Part shown: positions 1 through 5,590 of the stretch, piece after piece
Layout of the letters: the number at the start of each line of letters is the position of its first letter
Numbering within the stretch: the stretch's first letter is position 1
Source of the DNA: Candidatus Woesearchaeota archaeon
GTDB lineage: Archaea > Nanobdellota > Nanobdellia > Woesearchaeales > JAGVYO01
Reading direction: 5' to 3'
DNA length: 11,412 bases
Assembly (NCBI GenBank): GCA_018303225.1
Contig: JAGVYO010000016.1
Coordinates: forward strand, 1 to 11,412
The notes under the pieces: model-generated
What the model was told of the DNA's origin: nothing
What the model saw: only the letters and a program-made list of their open reading frames with translations
The model's database searches: none
Position numbers and translations under genes: made by a program

Positions 1-1562
1 ATGTCCCTGACCTTCAGGTCGCGCTTTTTGTAGCGCGTCTCCGGGATGTCGCCTTTCTTGATGGCCTGGAACATGCTGTCTTGCAAGGGCTCGACGCGGA
101 AAAAGAGATGGTTGTGCTTGTTGGGCGATTTCCCCATGGCCTCCTGACCCGGTTTCGTAACGGTCTCGCGGTACACGACAATCGGATTGGAGGTCTGGAC
201 CTCGACGCCTTTTTCCGTGCGGATACGGTTCTCAATGACTTCCAGGTGCAACTCGCCCATGCCGTGCAGCAGATGCTCACCCGTCTCTTCGTTGATCTCG
301 ATCTGGATAGTAGGATCCTCTTTGTTCACCTGTCGCAGCACATCAATCAGTTTTGGAAGATCGGACGGTCTTTTTGCCTCGATGGCCTTGGTGATGACCG
401 GTTCAAAAATATGGGTGATCTGCTCAAACGGCTCGGTCTGCTGGAACGTGATGGTCTCCCCGGCATACGTCTTGACGCCCGCAATGCCGATGATGTTCCC
501 GCACGGCACGTTGTCCACGATGTCCCGCTTTGCGCCGTTGTAGACAAATACCTGCTGGACCCTTCCGGGCTGTTTGCCGCGGTTAAGGTAGACATCCGCG
601 CCTTTCCTCATCGTGCCCGAGAACAGCCTTCCGCCGGAGATCTCGCCCGCCTGCGGATCCACTACGATTTTCGTGACCACGAAAAACAGCGGCCCGTTGG
701 CATCGCATTTCAGCAGCGACTTCCCTTCCTCGCTTTCGATGTCCCCGTGCCATATCTTCGGGATGCGGTAGCCCTGCGCCTGGATCGGATTGGGCAGGTG
801 CCGGATGACCATGCTCAGGATGACGCGGTGCAAAGGCGCTTTCTTGGCCAGCACTTTATAGGCCTCTGACTCCGTGCTGGTATAGGCCGAAATGACATCC
901 TTGAAAGTGATCTTGTTGGCTTCCATGAACGGCACGGACAATGCCCAGTTGTGGAACGCAGAGCCAAAAGCGACGCTGCCGTCCTGTACCTTGACCTGCC
1001 ATTTGTCGCCGTATTCTTTGGGCGCGATCTGCTTGATGAGCCGGTTGACGTCGTTGATGATCTTGACGAAGCGCTCCTGCATCTTTTCCGGCGTCAACTG
1101 CAGTTCTTTGATCAGCCGGTCCACCTTGTTGATGAACAGCACGGGCCTTACCAGCTCGCGCAAGGCTTGTCGTAGAACGGTCTCGGTCTGGGGCATGACG
1201 CCCTCCACGGCATCGGTGAGAACGATGGTGCCGTCCACGGCCCTCATCGCCCGCGTGACGTCGCCGCCGAAATCCACGTGGCCCGGCGTGTCGAGCATGT
1301 TGATGAGGTATTCCTCATTTTCCTGGGTATGGACCATGGACACGGCAGCAGTGTCGATAGTGATGCCTCTCTGCTGCTCGTCCTCGTGGAAGTCCATGAC
1401 CAGCTGCTTGCCGGCCAGCTCTTCGGACATCATTCCCGCTCCTGCCACCAGATTGTCGGTGAACGTGGTCTTTCCGTGATCGATATGGGCGCTCGTGCAT
1501 ATGTTGCGGATATGCGTAGCATCGCTCATGATTTTCTGGATCCGTTCCGACATCTTGGCCAT
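1..1562 (-). CDS. fusA: Archaeal translation elongation factor EF-2 (aEF-2), C-terminus beyond the window
   Basis: This is the GTPase that moves tRNAs and mRNA through the ribosome after each peptide bond. The first 520 codons are present; the family is usually about 730 residues, so domains IV-V and the diphthamide histidine lie off the left edge. The GTP-binding motifs are intact: AHIDHGKT (residues 25-32), RGITI (65-69), DTPGHVDF (91-98) and NKVD (145-148). The sequence around them (DVTRAMRAVDG, then VEGVMPQTETVLRQAL) is typical of EF-2 rather than of IF-2 or EF-1A. The ATG overlaps the stop codon of the preceding nucleoside diphosphate kinase gene by one base (TAATG), so translation is probably coupled and this is the last visible gene of the ribosomal operon. 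Identity is near certain; only the truncation at the edge limits it. Confidence 0.97.
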   Translation of the reverse strand, partial: MAKMSERIQKIMSDATHIRNICTSAHIDHGKTTFTDNLVAGAGMMSEELAGKQLVMDFHEDEQQRGITIDTAAVSMVHTQENEEYLINMLDTPGHVDFGGDVTRAMRAVDGTIVLTDAVEGVMPQTETVLRQALRELVRPVLFINKVDRLIKELQLTPEKMQERFVKIINDVNRLIKQIAPKEYGDKWQVKVQDGSVAFGSAFHNWALSVPFMEANKITFKDVISAYTSTESEAYKVLAKKAPLHRVILSMVIRHLPNPIQAQGYRIPKIWHGDIESEEGKSLLKCDANGPLFFVVTKIVVDPQAGEISGGRLFSGTMRKGADVYLNRGKQPGRVQQVFVYNGAKRDIVDNVPCGNIIGIAGVKTYAGETITFQQTEPFEQITHIFEPVITKAIEAKRPSDLPKLIDVLRQVNKEDPTIQIEINEETGEHLLHGMGELHLEVIENRIRTEKGVEVQTSNPIVVYRETVTKPGQEAMGKSPNKHNHLFFRVEPLQDSMFQAIKKGDIPETRYKKRDLKVRD

Positions 1563-2101
1563 TATGCATCACTCTTTTTCCCGGGTTTCCAGGTCTTGGT
1601 TTCCTTCCAGAAAAATGTCTGTTTTTCCGTCACTGCGGACTCGACCGGGTAGATGGTGTGCACCAGCTCGTCCGGCCGGAACCACAGCTTGATCTCGCGC
1701 TCGGCTTCCTTGGCATTCTCCGAAGCGTGGACGGCGTTCTCGTAGATGCCCGTCGAGGTGATGCGGCCGTATTTTCCGCGAATAGAAATAGGATCGGCCT
1801 CTTCGGGGTTGGTGGCACCGACGATGCGGCGGATCTTTTTAATCGCATTTTCCCCGTGGTATACCAGCGCCATGATGCGCTTGGTATGGTATTCACCCAT
1901 GATGTAGTTGATCAGTTCATTGAAAAATTTCTCTTCGCGCAGATGCTGGTAGTGCTCCTCGGCCAGCTCCCGGGTGACCTGGACGATCTTAGCGCCCACA
2001 ATCTTCAGCTCGGTTTCGGATAGAACGGTGATGATATTGCCGGTCAGCGACTTGACGAGGCCGTCCGGCTTGATCAGAACCAGGGTTTGTTCGACTGCCA
2101 T
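1562..2101 (-). CDS. ndk: Nucleoside diphosphate kinase
   Basis: It transfers the gamma phosphate between nucleoside triphosphates and diphosphates through a phosphohistidine. The N-terminal LVLIKPDG (residues 7-14), GATNPEEADP (95-104) and the active-site His125 in NAVHASENAKEAEREI are all in place. At 179 residues it is longer than the roughly 140-150 residues of compact NDKs, because of a lysine- and aromatic-rich C-terminal tail of about 40 residues. I chose the ATG at 2101: a Shine-Dalgarno-like GGGAGTGA lies 7-8 bases upstream, and the protein then starts four residues before the conserved EQTLVLIKPDG. A GTG at 2113 is in frame and overlaps the eL24 stop as GTGA, so a start four codons earlier cannot be excluded. 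The gene overlaps aEF-2 by one base. Its place after L7Ae-S28e-L24e matches a well-known archaeal gene order. Confidence 0.95.
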   Translation of the reverse strand: MAVEQTLVLIKPDGLVKSLTGNIITVLSETELKIVGAKIVQVTRELAEEHYQHLREEKFFNELINYIMGEYHTKRIMALVYHGENAIKKIRRIVGATNPEEADPISIRGKYGRITSTGIYENAVHASENAKEAEREIKLWFRPDELVHTIYPVESAVTEKQTFFWKETKTWKPGKKSDA

Positions 2102-2109
2102 GGTGACGG

Positions 2110-2280
2110 TCACTCCCTAAAGCGGCCGCTCCATCGCGTCGTGATGGGCTTCCGGCGGAGTTTCAGCATGTTCTTTTCGCATTTGGAAGAGCAGAAATGG
2201 AGCACTTTCCCATCTACCTGCACAAACATCTTCCCGGTGCCCGGCTCGATCGTGTCCCCGCAAAAAATGCATTTAGCCAT
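2110..2280 (-). CDS. rpl24e: Ribosomal protein eL24 (L24e)
   Basis: A 56-residue zinc-binding protein of the large ribosomal subunit. It starts MAKCIFCGDTIEPGTG, and the two zinc-ligand pairs are visible: Cys4/Cys7 and Cys30/Cys34 (HFCSSKC). The basic C-terminus (KLRRKPITTRW) is typical of the family, and the length is standard for archaeal eL24. The start codon follows directly on the stop of eS28 (TAA then ATG, no gap), and the stop lies 8 bases before the chosen ndk start, so it sits in the middle of a tightly packed operon. It is a real gene that is easily overlooked because of its small size. Confidence 0.96.
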   Translation of the reverse strand: MAKCIFCGDTIEPGTGKMFVQVDGKVLHFCSSKCEKNMLKLRRKPITTRWSGRFRE

Positions 2281-2601
2281 TTAGCCACCCATGCCGCGCC
2301 CGCCTTTTGACAATTGGCGTGCCTCAAACTCGGTCTCGCGCAGCATCAGAATATCGCCGTTCTGGACCGGCCCTTTGACGTTCCGGCGGAGGATCTTGTT
2401 CTTGTCCCGGCCTTCCAGCACCCGGCAACGTACCTGGATGGCCTCACCGCGTGTGCCGGTCCTCCCGATAACCTCTTCCACCCGTGCCGGAAACGCCACG
2501 GAAAACTGGACCGTGCCCTTAGGGGCATCCTGTACGCCCGGTTTTCTTCGCGGAGGCTCCTGCTGTTGTTGCCTGGAATCCTGCTGAGACGGAGCTGCCA
2601 T
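2281..2601 (-). CDS. rps28e: Ribosomal protein eS28 (S28e) with N-terminal extension
   Basis: A small-subunit ribosomal protein near the mRNA exit/decoding platform. The core motifs are clear: EVIGRTGTRGE, VRCRVLEGRDKNKILRRNVKG and the signature GDILMLRETE followed by EAR. The ORF is 106 residues, whereas archaeal eS28 is usually about 70. The excess is an N-terminal segment of roughly 30 residues rich in Gln, Pro, Arg and Ser (for example SRQQQQEPPRRKPG), probably disordered. I see no internal ATG that would restore the usual length, so the extension is probably translated. It starts 4 bases after the L7Ae stop and has no strong Shine-Dalgarno of its own, which suggests coupling. Confidence 0.95.
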   Translation of the reverse strand: MAAPSQQDSRQQQQEPPRRKPGVQDAPKGTVQFSVAFPARVEEVIGRTGTRGEAIQVRCRVLEGRDKNKILRRNVKGPVQNGDILMLRETEFEARQLSKGGRGMGG

Positions 2602-2605
2602 ACAA

Positions 2606-2953
2606 TCATACCTTCTTTACGAGTTGACCGATTTCTTTGATCAGGTTTTTGGATTCGCCTTCCTGGACGATGACGACGCTGGCTGTTCCCACATCAATGC
2701 CGGCCGCAGCGCCCAATTCCTCTTTGCTGGGCACCTGCACGCACAACACGTTTTTCTCTTCCGCCAACAGCGGGATGTGCATCGTCAGCTCCGGCGGCGT
2801 GACGTCTTTGGCAATGACGACCAGTTTGGCCGTGCCTTTCTCAATGGCCTTGGTCGCTTCATTGGTGCCTTTCCGGATCTTGCCCGTGGTCTTCGCCACT
2901 TCAATGGCCTCATAGACTTTATCCAACGCTTCCTTAGGAACTTCGGTTACCAT
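2606..2953 (-). CDS. rpl7ae: Ribosomal protein L7Ae/eL8, kink-turn RNA-binding protein
   Basis: L7Ae binds kink-turns in 23S rRNA, in box C/D and H/ACA guide RNAs and in RNase P RNA. The 115-residue protein has the family landmarks: KIRKGTNEATKAIEKG (the RNA-contacting loop), LVVIAKDVTPPELTMHIPLLAEEKN, and the later GAAAGID followed by ASVVIV. Length is typical of archaeal L7Ae (about 120). The ATG is preceded by a strong GGGGGGATGA Shine-Dalgarno-like tract. It is the first gene of the operon L7Ae-S28e-L24e-ndk-EF2. Its leader (about 3041 to 2954) contains a possible kink-turn, which would allow autoregulation of the kind known for other archaeal L7Ae mRNAs. Confidence 0.97.
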   Translation of the reverse strand: MVTEVPKEALDKVYEAIEVAKTTGKIRKGTNEATKAIEKGTAKLVVIAKDVTPPELTMHIPLLAEEKNVLCVQVPSKEELGAAAGIDVGTASVVIVQEGESKNLIKEIGQLVKKV

Positions 2954-3002
2954 GGTTCATCCCCCCTAGACACGAGGCATCATCACGACATGAGAATGCA
3001 TA

Positions 3003-3044
3003 CCTCTCTCACCCGTTGATACGGGCTCATCAATCATAGGTAAA
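3003..3044 (-). promoter_or_regulatory. Possible kink-turn / box C-like hairpin in the L7Ae leader
   Basis: On the minus strand the leader contains UUGAUGA (a near-match to box C), directly followed by a stem of GCCCGT against ACGGGT with a four-base loop, and then GAGAGAGG. A GA dinucleotide on each side of the hairpin base (GAUGA before it, GUGA after it) is the core of a kink-turn. The outer C-stem is weak: only ACCT against AGGT pairs, with a long asymmetric loop. L7Ae is known to bind kink-turns in its own leader in some archaea, which makes the location telling. The structure itself is inference. Confidence 0.35.
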
Positions 3045-3063
3045 CCAAGGAAAAACAGGGGTT

Positions 3064-3071
3064 GTTTAAAA
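3064..3071 (-). promoter_or_regulatory. Putative TATA box of the ribosomal protein operon
   Basis: The minus strand reads TTTTTAAA here, the most TATA-like sequence between the L7Ae start and the hairpin array. Transcription would begin near 3041, giving a leader of almost 90 nt, consistent with the presence of a Shine-Dalgarno for L7Ae. The hairpin array begins exactly at the upstream edge of this box. Confidence 0.45.
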
Positions 3072-3247
3072 AGTTAACGGAAAACCTGCGGTTTTACGAG
3101 AACTTAGAAAGCCGAGGGCTTTCGTAAGGTTGCGGAAGCATTCGGCTTCCGCGGCCTTAGAAACGTTAGTTTCGTAAGTTAACGGAAAACTTGCAGTTTT
3201 CCGAGAAATTAGAAAGCCAAGGGCTTTCGTAAGGTTGCGGAAAACCG
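3071..3247. repeat. Array of alternating hairpins, copy 1 (three full units and a partial fourth)
   Basis: Tandem units at 3071-3125, 3126-3175 and 3176-3230, plus a start of a fourth at 3231-3247. Each unit contains an A hairpin followed by a B hairpin. A hairpins of units 1 and 3 have an outer stem AAGTT against AACTT (AAATT in unit 3), a 2x2 internal loop AA/AG and an inner stem near GGAAAACT/AGTTTTCC. Unit 2 has AAGG against CCTT, TT/GG in place of the internal loop, and GCGGAAGC/GCTTCCGC. B hairpins share CTTA against TAAG around GAAAGCC/GGCTTTC or GAAAC/GTTTC, with a single G bulge. The remaining gene-free sequence from 3248 to 3310 shows nothing I can interpret. The array is non-coding by all appearances. 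See copy 2 at 7895-8062. Confidence 0.85.
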
Positions 3248-3310
3248 TCTCGCCTCGCCGTTGTTGATGCCCCGCTGGATGATTGCCTCATTCTACAGTC
3301 AAAACAAAAG

Positions 3311-3319
3311 TTATTAAAG
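3311..3319 (+). promoter_or_regulatory. Putative TATA box of the prepilin peptidase gene
   Basis: TTATTAAAG, centred about 29 bases before the ATG at 3344. It predicts a start of transcription only a few bases before the ATG, so the mRNA would be nearly leaderless. Confidence 0.45.
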
Positions 3320-3343
3320 ATAAAAGAAGGGTTGAACAATAAA

Positions 3344-4237
3344 ATGGGTTACCCATCCATAACCATCAACTGGATTTCTACGATTATTGCACTTGTGGCA
3401 TTGGGGATTGCTTCCTATACCGACCTGAAGACCCGTGAAGTGCCCGACTGGCTCAGCTACGGGCTGGTGATCACAGGAGTGGCCATGAACGGCATTTTCT
3501 CAGTGGCCCTCGGCAATGCCTCCTTCATCCTGCACAGCCTTCTGGGCTTCGGCATCTTTTTTGGCCTGGCCATGCTGATGTTCTACACCGGCCAGTGGGG
3601 CGGCGGGGACAGCAAGATACTGATGGGCCTCGGCGCCGTGATCGGGTGGCCGCTGCCGTTCCAGCAGCCGTCGCTGCTCTTCGCGTTCCTGGTGAACATC
3701 CTGGTCGTCGGCGGGGCGTACGGGCTGCTGTGGAGCATCTCCCTCGCGATAAAAAATTGGAGAAGGGTGAAGAAAGAGCTGAAGAAGCTGCGAAAAGAGA
3801 AAGGGTTCGTGAAAGCGTTCCCCGTTGCGGCGGCCCTTGCCATCGTATTGCTGGTCGTGGCATTCATCGTGCAGGACGGGCTTTTCCGGATATTCTGGGC
3901 AATCCCGGCCTTCATGGTGATGGTCATGTTCTACGCCTGGATCTTCCTGAAGGCCGTGGAGAAGGCGTCCATGATTAAGTGGGTAGCGCCCGACAAACTG
4001 ACCGAGGGTGACTGGATCGCGGAAGAGGTAAAAGTCAGCGGAAAGTATATCTGCGGCCCCAAGGATTTAGGCATCGAGAAAAAACAGATTGCGTTATTGA
4101 AAGAGCTTTACAGGAAAAAAAAGATCGGAAAGATTTTGGTAAAAGAAGGCATCCCCTTCGTGCCGAGCTTCTTCATCGCGTTTATCGTTTCGTTGGCCTG
4201 GGGGAACTTGATTTTAATAATCTTACAGAATATTTGA
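3344..4237 (+). CDS. Archaeal A24-family prepilin/preflagellin peptidase
   Basis: A membrane aspartic peptidase that trims class III signal peptides from archaellins and type IV pilins, in the FlaK/PibD/EppA group. Both catalytic aspartates are visible: Asp27 in SYTDLKTREVPDW and Asp89 in the GxGD motif GGGDSK (86-89). The first half has several hydrophobic segments. A basic cytoplasmic loop (RRVKKELKKLRKEKG) follows, then more membrane helices, a soluble stretch with LTEGDWIAEEV and CGPKDLGIEKKQI, and a last C-terminal helix. At 297 residues it is longer than minimal archaeal enzymes (about 230) because of this second half. I chose ATG 3344; a TTG at 3332 lies almost on the AGAAGGG tract and is less likely. 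No pilin gene is visible in the window. Confidence 0.9.
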   Translation: MGYPSITINWISTIIALVALGIASYTDLKTREVPDWLSYGLVITGVAMNGIFSVALGNASFILHSLLGFGIFFGLAMLMFYTGQWGGGDSKILMGLGAVIGWPLPFQQPSLLFAFLVNILVVGGAYGLLWSISLAIKNWRRVKKELKKLRKEKGFVKAFPVAAALAIVLLVVAFIVQDGLFRIFWAIPAFMVMVMFYAWIFLKAVEKASMIKWVAPDKLTEGDWIAEEVKVSGKYICGPKDLGIEKKQIALLKELYRKKKIGKILVKEGIPFVPSFFIAFIVSLAWGNLILIILQNI

Positions 4238-4238
4238 A

Positions 4239-4327
4239 AGCCTCTGGCGAGAATTGAACTCGCGACCTCGTCCTCTTTGAGCGTTGACGGATACCAAGGA
4301 CGCGCTCTACCACTGAGCCACAGAGGC
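4239..4327 (-). tRNA. tRNA-Thr (anticodon GGU) with a 17-nt intron
   Basis: The gene folds completely. The acceptor stem is GCCTCTG/CAGAGGC, the D stem GCTC/GAGC, the anticodon stem CGTCC/GGACG and the T stem GCGAG/CTCGC with loop TTCAATT. The discriminator is U (as expected for archaeal tRNA-Thr) and CCA is not encoded. The anticodon loop is 24 nt; nucleotides 32-37 read TTGGTA, so the anticodon is GGU. The intron is at 4275-4291, between positions 37 and 38. A bulge-helix-bulge forms with a 4-bp helix TTGG/TCAA and 3-nt bulges TAT and AGA, cut after the second nucleotide of each bulge. The 3' end lies 1 nt from the stop codon of the convergent peptidase gene. Confidence 0.97.
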
Positions 4328-4350
4328 ATCGGCGTTGAGATTTTTTGCGT

Positions 4351-4361
4351 CATATATATAA
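4351..4361 (-). promoter_or_regulatory. TATA box for tRNA-Thr
   Basis: The minus strand reads TTATATATATG, centred about 29 nt upstream of the tRNA 5' end, so transcription would begin within a few bases of the mature end. Confidence 0.65.
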
Positions 4362-4390
4362 GTTTTTATTTTCAGCCCGTGATGAAAAAG

Positions 4391-4399
4391 ATTTATATA
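4391..4399 (+). promoter_or_regulatory. TATA box of the small zinc-finger gene
   Basis: ATTTATATA is centred about 26 bases before the ATG at 4421, predicting a leaderless transcript. This box decides the start codon: an in-frame ATG at 4382 lies upstream of the box and would not be transcribed from it. Confidence 0.65.
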
Positions 4400-4420
4400 G
4401 CATGTCCATTTCCAGCAGCT

Positions 4421-4699
4421 ATGCAGCATCGCAAGACTTCCGCCATCAACACCCGGAAGATATTCTTCAAATACTACAAGATCGACGACAACAAGACCAT
4501 GGCGGTCATGGCCGGCCGGTGCAAGCGGTGCAAGAAGATCACGGACCTGTTCTGCGGGAAATGCAGCGGCTTTGTCTGCGAGAACCACGCCTACAAAAAG
4601 CACGAGAGGCTCCTCTGCTACCTGTGCAAGGATGAAGACTCTGAGCCGCTGTCAAAGAAAGAGATCCGCGAGATACGGAGAGCGGAACTGAAATTGTGA
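4421..4699 (+). CDS. Small zinc-finger protein, AN1/B-box-like
   Basis: A 92-residue basic protein. Between residues 34 and 69 it carries a dense set of metal ligands: CKRC (34-37), CGKC (45-48), C53-x2-H56, H61 and CYLC (66-69). The spacing resembles cross-brace zinc fingers such as AN1 or B-box domains, which bind proteins or nucleic acids. It is not a perfect match to the AN1 pattern, so I do not name a family. The N-terminal 30 residues are basic and aromatic (RKIFFKYYKIDD), and the C-terminus (LSKKEIREIRRAELKL) should be a helix. The start is set by the TATA box 26 bases upstream. The open frame extends back to 4277 through the tRNA-Thr gene, which is clearly not coding. Its role is unknown. 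Confidence 0.75.
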   Translation: MQHRKTSAINTRKIFFKYYKIDDNKTMAVMAGRCKRCKKITDLFCGKCSGFVCENHAYKKHERLLCYLCKDEDSEPLSKKEIREIRRAELKL

Positions 4700-4722
4700 A
4701 GAATTCTGGCGGAATAAAGAAG

Positions 4723-4730
4723 ATTTAAAT
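4723..4730 (+). promoter_or_regulatory. Putative TATA box of the MarC-family gene
   Basis: ATTTAAAT lies about 24 bases before the ATG at 4751. A purine-rich GGAAAGGGTAAAG separates the two and could also act as a ribosome binding site if transcription starts further upstream. Confidence 0.5.
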
Positions 4731-4750
4731 AATAGGAAAGGGTAAAGTCA

Positions 4751-5344
4751 ATGATGGATGTATTCGTGCAACTGGTGATCCTGTTCGCGGTTATTTTCGA
4801 TCCGCTGGCAAGCCTGATGGTCTTCTTCACCGCAACCCGCTATATGGAAAAGCAGGAGCGGCAGCGGATAGCCACGTACGCAGTATTGGTGGCAAGCGGT
4901 CTTTCCCTGGCGGTCCTTTTGCTGGGCGACAAGCTGCTGGCCCTCTTCAGCACCAGCCTTGACGAGTTCAGAGTAGCAGGAGGCATCGTATTGGGCATAC
5001 TGGGCATCGAGATGGCGTTGGGGCTCAATCTCAACAACATAGAGGATGTCAAGAATAAATCCGGACGGGCCATCGCCGCGATCATCGGCACCCCGCTCCT
5101 CACAGGGCCGGCCGCCATCACCGCCATCATCGTCTCGGTCCAGGACAACGGCAGGACCATAACGGGCCTTGCGATACTCACCGTCCTGGCGGCCACGGCA
5201 TTGATCTTCTACCAGGCAGAGAAAGTCAACAAGATGATCGGAAAAAATTTCATCCAGGTGATGTCCACAATCCTTGGATTGGTCACGCTGGCATGGGGCG
5301 TAAAATTCGTGACCACCGGCATCATGAATATTCTTTTCGGATAG
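4751..5344 (+). CDS. MarC-family integral membrane protein
   Basis: A 197-residue, strongly hydrophobic protein with about six membrane helices. Recognisable family features are the start QLVILFAVIFDPLASL (a membrane helix with Asp-Pro, like the DPxG region of MarC proteins), the central GGIVLGILGIEMALG, and the signature TPLLTGPAAITAIIV in the second half. MarC proteins are widespread, their transport substrate is unsettled, and the early link to multiple antibiotic resistance was not confirmed. Length is close to the usual 200-220. Two ATG codons stand in tandem at 4751 and 4754; either may be used. The gene ends 6 bases before the convergent tRNA-Leu. Confidence 0.9.
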   Translation: MMDVFVQLVILFAVIFDPLASLMVFFTATRYMEKQERQRIATYAVLVASGLSLAVLLLGDKLLALFSTSLDEFRVAGGIVLGILGIEMALGLNLNNIEDVKNKSGRAIAAIIGTPLLTGPAAITAIIVSVQDNGRTITGLAILTVLAATALIFYQAEKVNKMIGKNFIQVMSTILGLVTLAWGVKFVTTGIMNILFG

Positions 5345-5350
5345 AGAAAA

Positions 5351-5455
5351 TGCGAGGGAGGGGATTCGAACCCCCGGACGGACTAACCGACAGGATCTTA
5401 AGTCCTGCGCATTTGGCCAGGCTTTGCTTTAAGGATCACAAAAGATAACCCTCGC
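5351..5455 (-). tRNA. tRNA-Leu (anticodon UAA) with a non-canonical 19-nt intron
   Basis: A class II tRNA. The acceptor stem is GCGAGGG/CCCTCGC with discriminator A and no encoded CCA. The anticodon stem is CAGGA/TCCTG around CTTAAGA (anticodon UAA). It has a long variable arm with CGG/CCG pairing, and a T stem of GGGGG/CCCCT around TTCGAAT. Between the acceptor and the D stem (GCA/TGC) are 21 nt instead of 2. Removing 5429-5447 leaves U8-A9, as normal. The flanks form a bulge-helix-bulge: outer helix CTTTGC/GCAAAG, 4-bp helix GAGG/CCTT, bulges GTT and AAA cut after their second base, and inner stem ATC/GAT. The mature RNA would be 86 nt before CCA addition. The tRNA call is firm; the intron position is inferred. 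Confidence 0.93.
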
Positions 5456-5485
5456 AAAGGTTGCCCGGCTTTAGTCCCTCGCAAA
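5449..5485 (-). repeat. Duplicated tRNA-Leu 5' end in the leader
   Basis: The ten bases TTTGCGAGGG occur twice on the minus strand, at 5485-5476 and 5458-5449. The inner copy is the start of the tRNA-Leu acceptor strand plus 3 leader bases; the outer copy lies 27 bases upstream. Either copy could pair with the 3' acceptor strand CCCTCGC. Confidence 0.8.
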
Positions 5486-5509
5486 ATAGAGGAAACAAAG
5501 TGCCAGCCT

Positions 5510-5520
5510 GTTTAAAAATC
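5510..5520 (-). promoter_or_regulatory. TATA box for tRNA-Leu
   Basis: The minus strand reads GATTTTTAAAC. A start of transcription about 26 nt downstream would fall near 5489, just before the outer copy of the duplicated 5' end, so a leader of about 34 nt is expected. Confidence 0.5.
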
Positions 5521-5590
5521 TTTGGTAAAAACAGCGCAACGAAAAAAGTGCATTAATTAAAAAATATTTTCGACGAGTAGGGAAAAGCAG

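Noticed and set aside
81..869. Long plus-strand open frame opposite the EF-2 gene
   Set aside because: The minus-strand frame encodes unmistakable EF-2 motifs throughout; the plus-strand frame is a shadow with no recognisable protein features.
2102..2113. GTG start for ndk in a GTGA overlap with eL24
   Set aside because: It would lie inside the Shine-Dalgarno-like tract and add four non-conserved residues. It remains possible, but the ATG at 2101 is better placed.
3071..3247. CRISPR array
   Set aside because: The units are built of palindromes of varying sequence and length, with no constant repeat separated by unique spacers, and no cas genes are present.
3332..3343. TTG start for the prepilin peptidase
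   Set aside because: It lies right on the AGAAGGG tract and adds only MNNK; the ATG at 3344 fits better with the TATA box and with family N-termini.
4277..4420. Upstream part of the zinc-finger open frame as coding sequence
   Set aside because: It runs through the tRNA-Thr gene and its promoter. The TATA box at 4391-4399 places the start at 4421.
5456..5482. The outer acceptor copy as the true 5' end of tRNA-Leu with a longer intron
   Set aside because: It would put A instead of U at position 8, and the inner stem of the bulge-helix-bulge would be lost. The inner copy fits fully. A permuted or split gene is also unnecessary, since both halves are in normal order.
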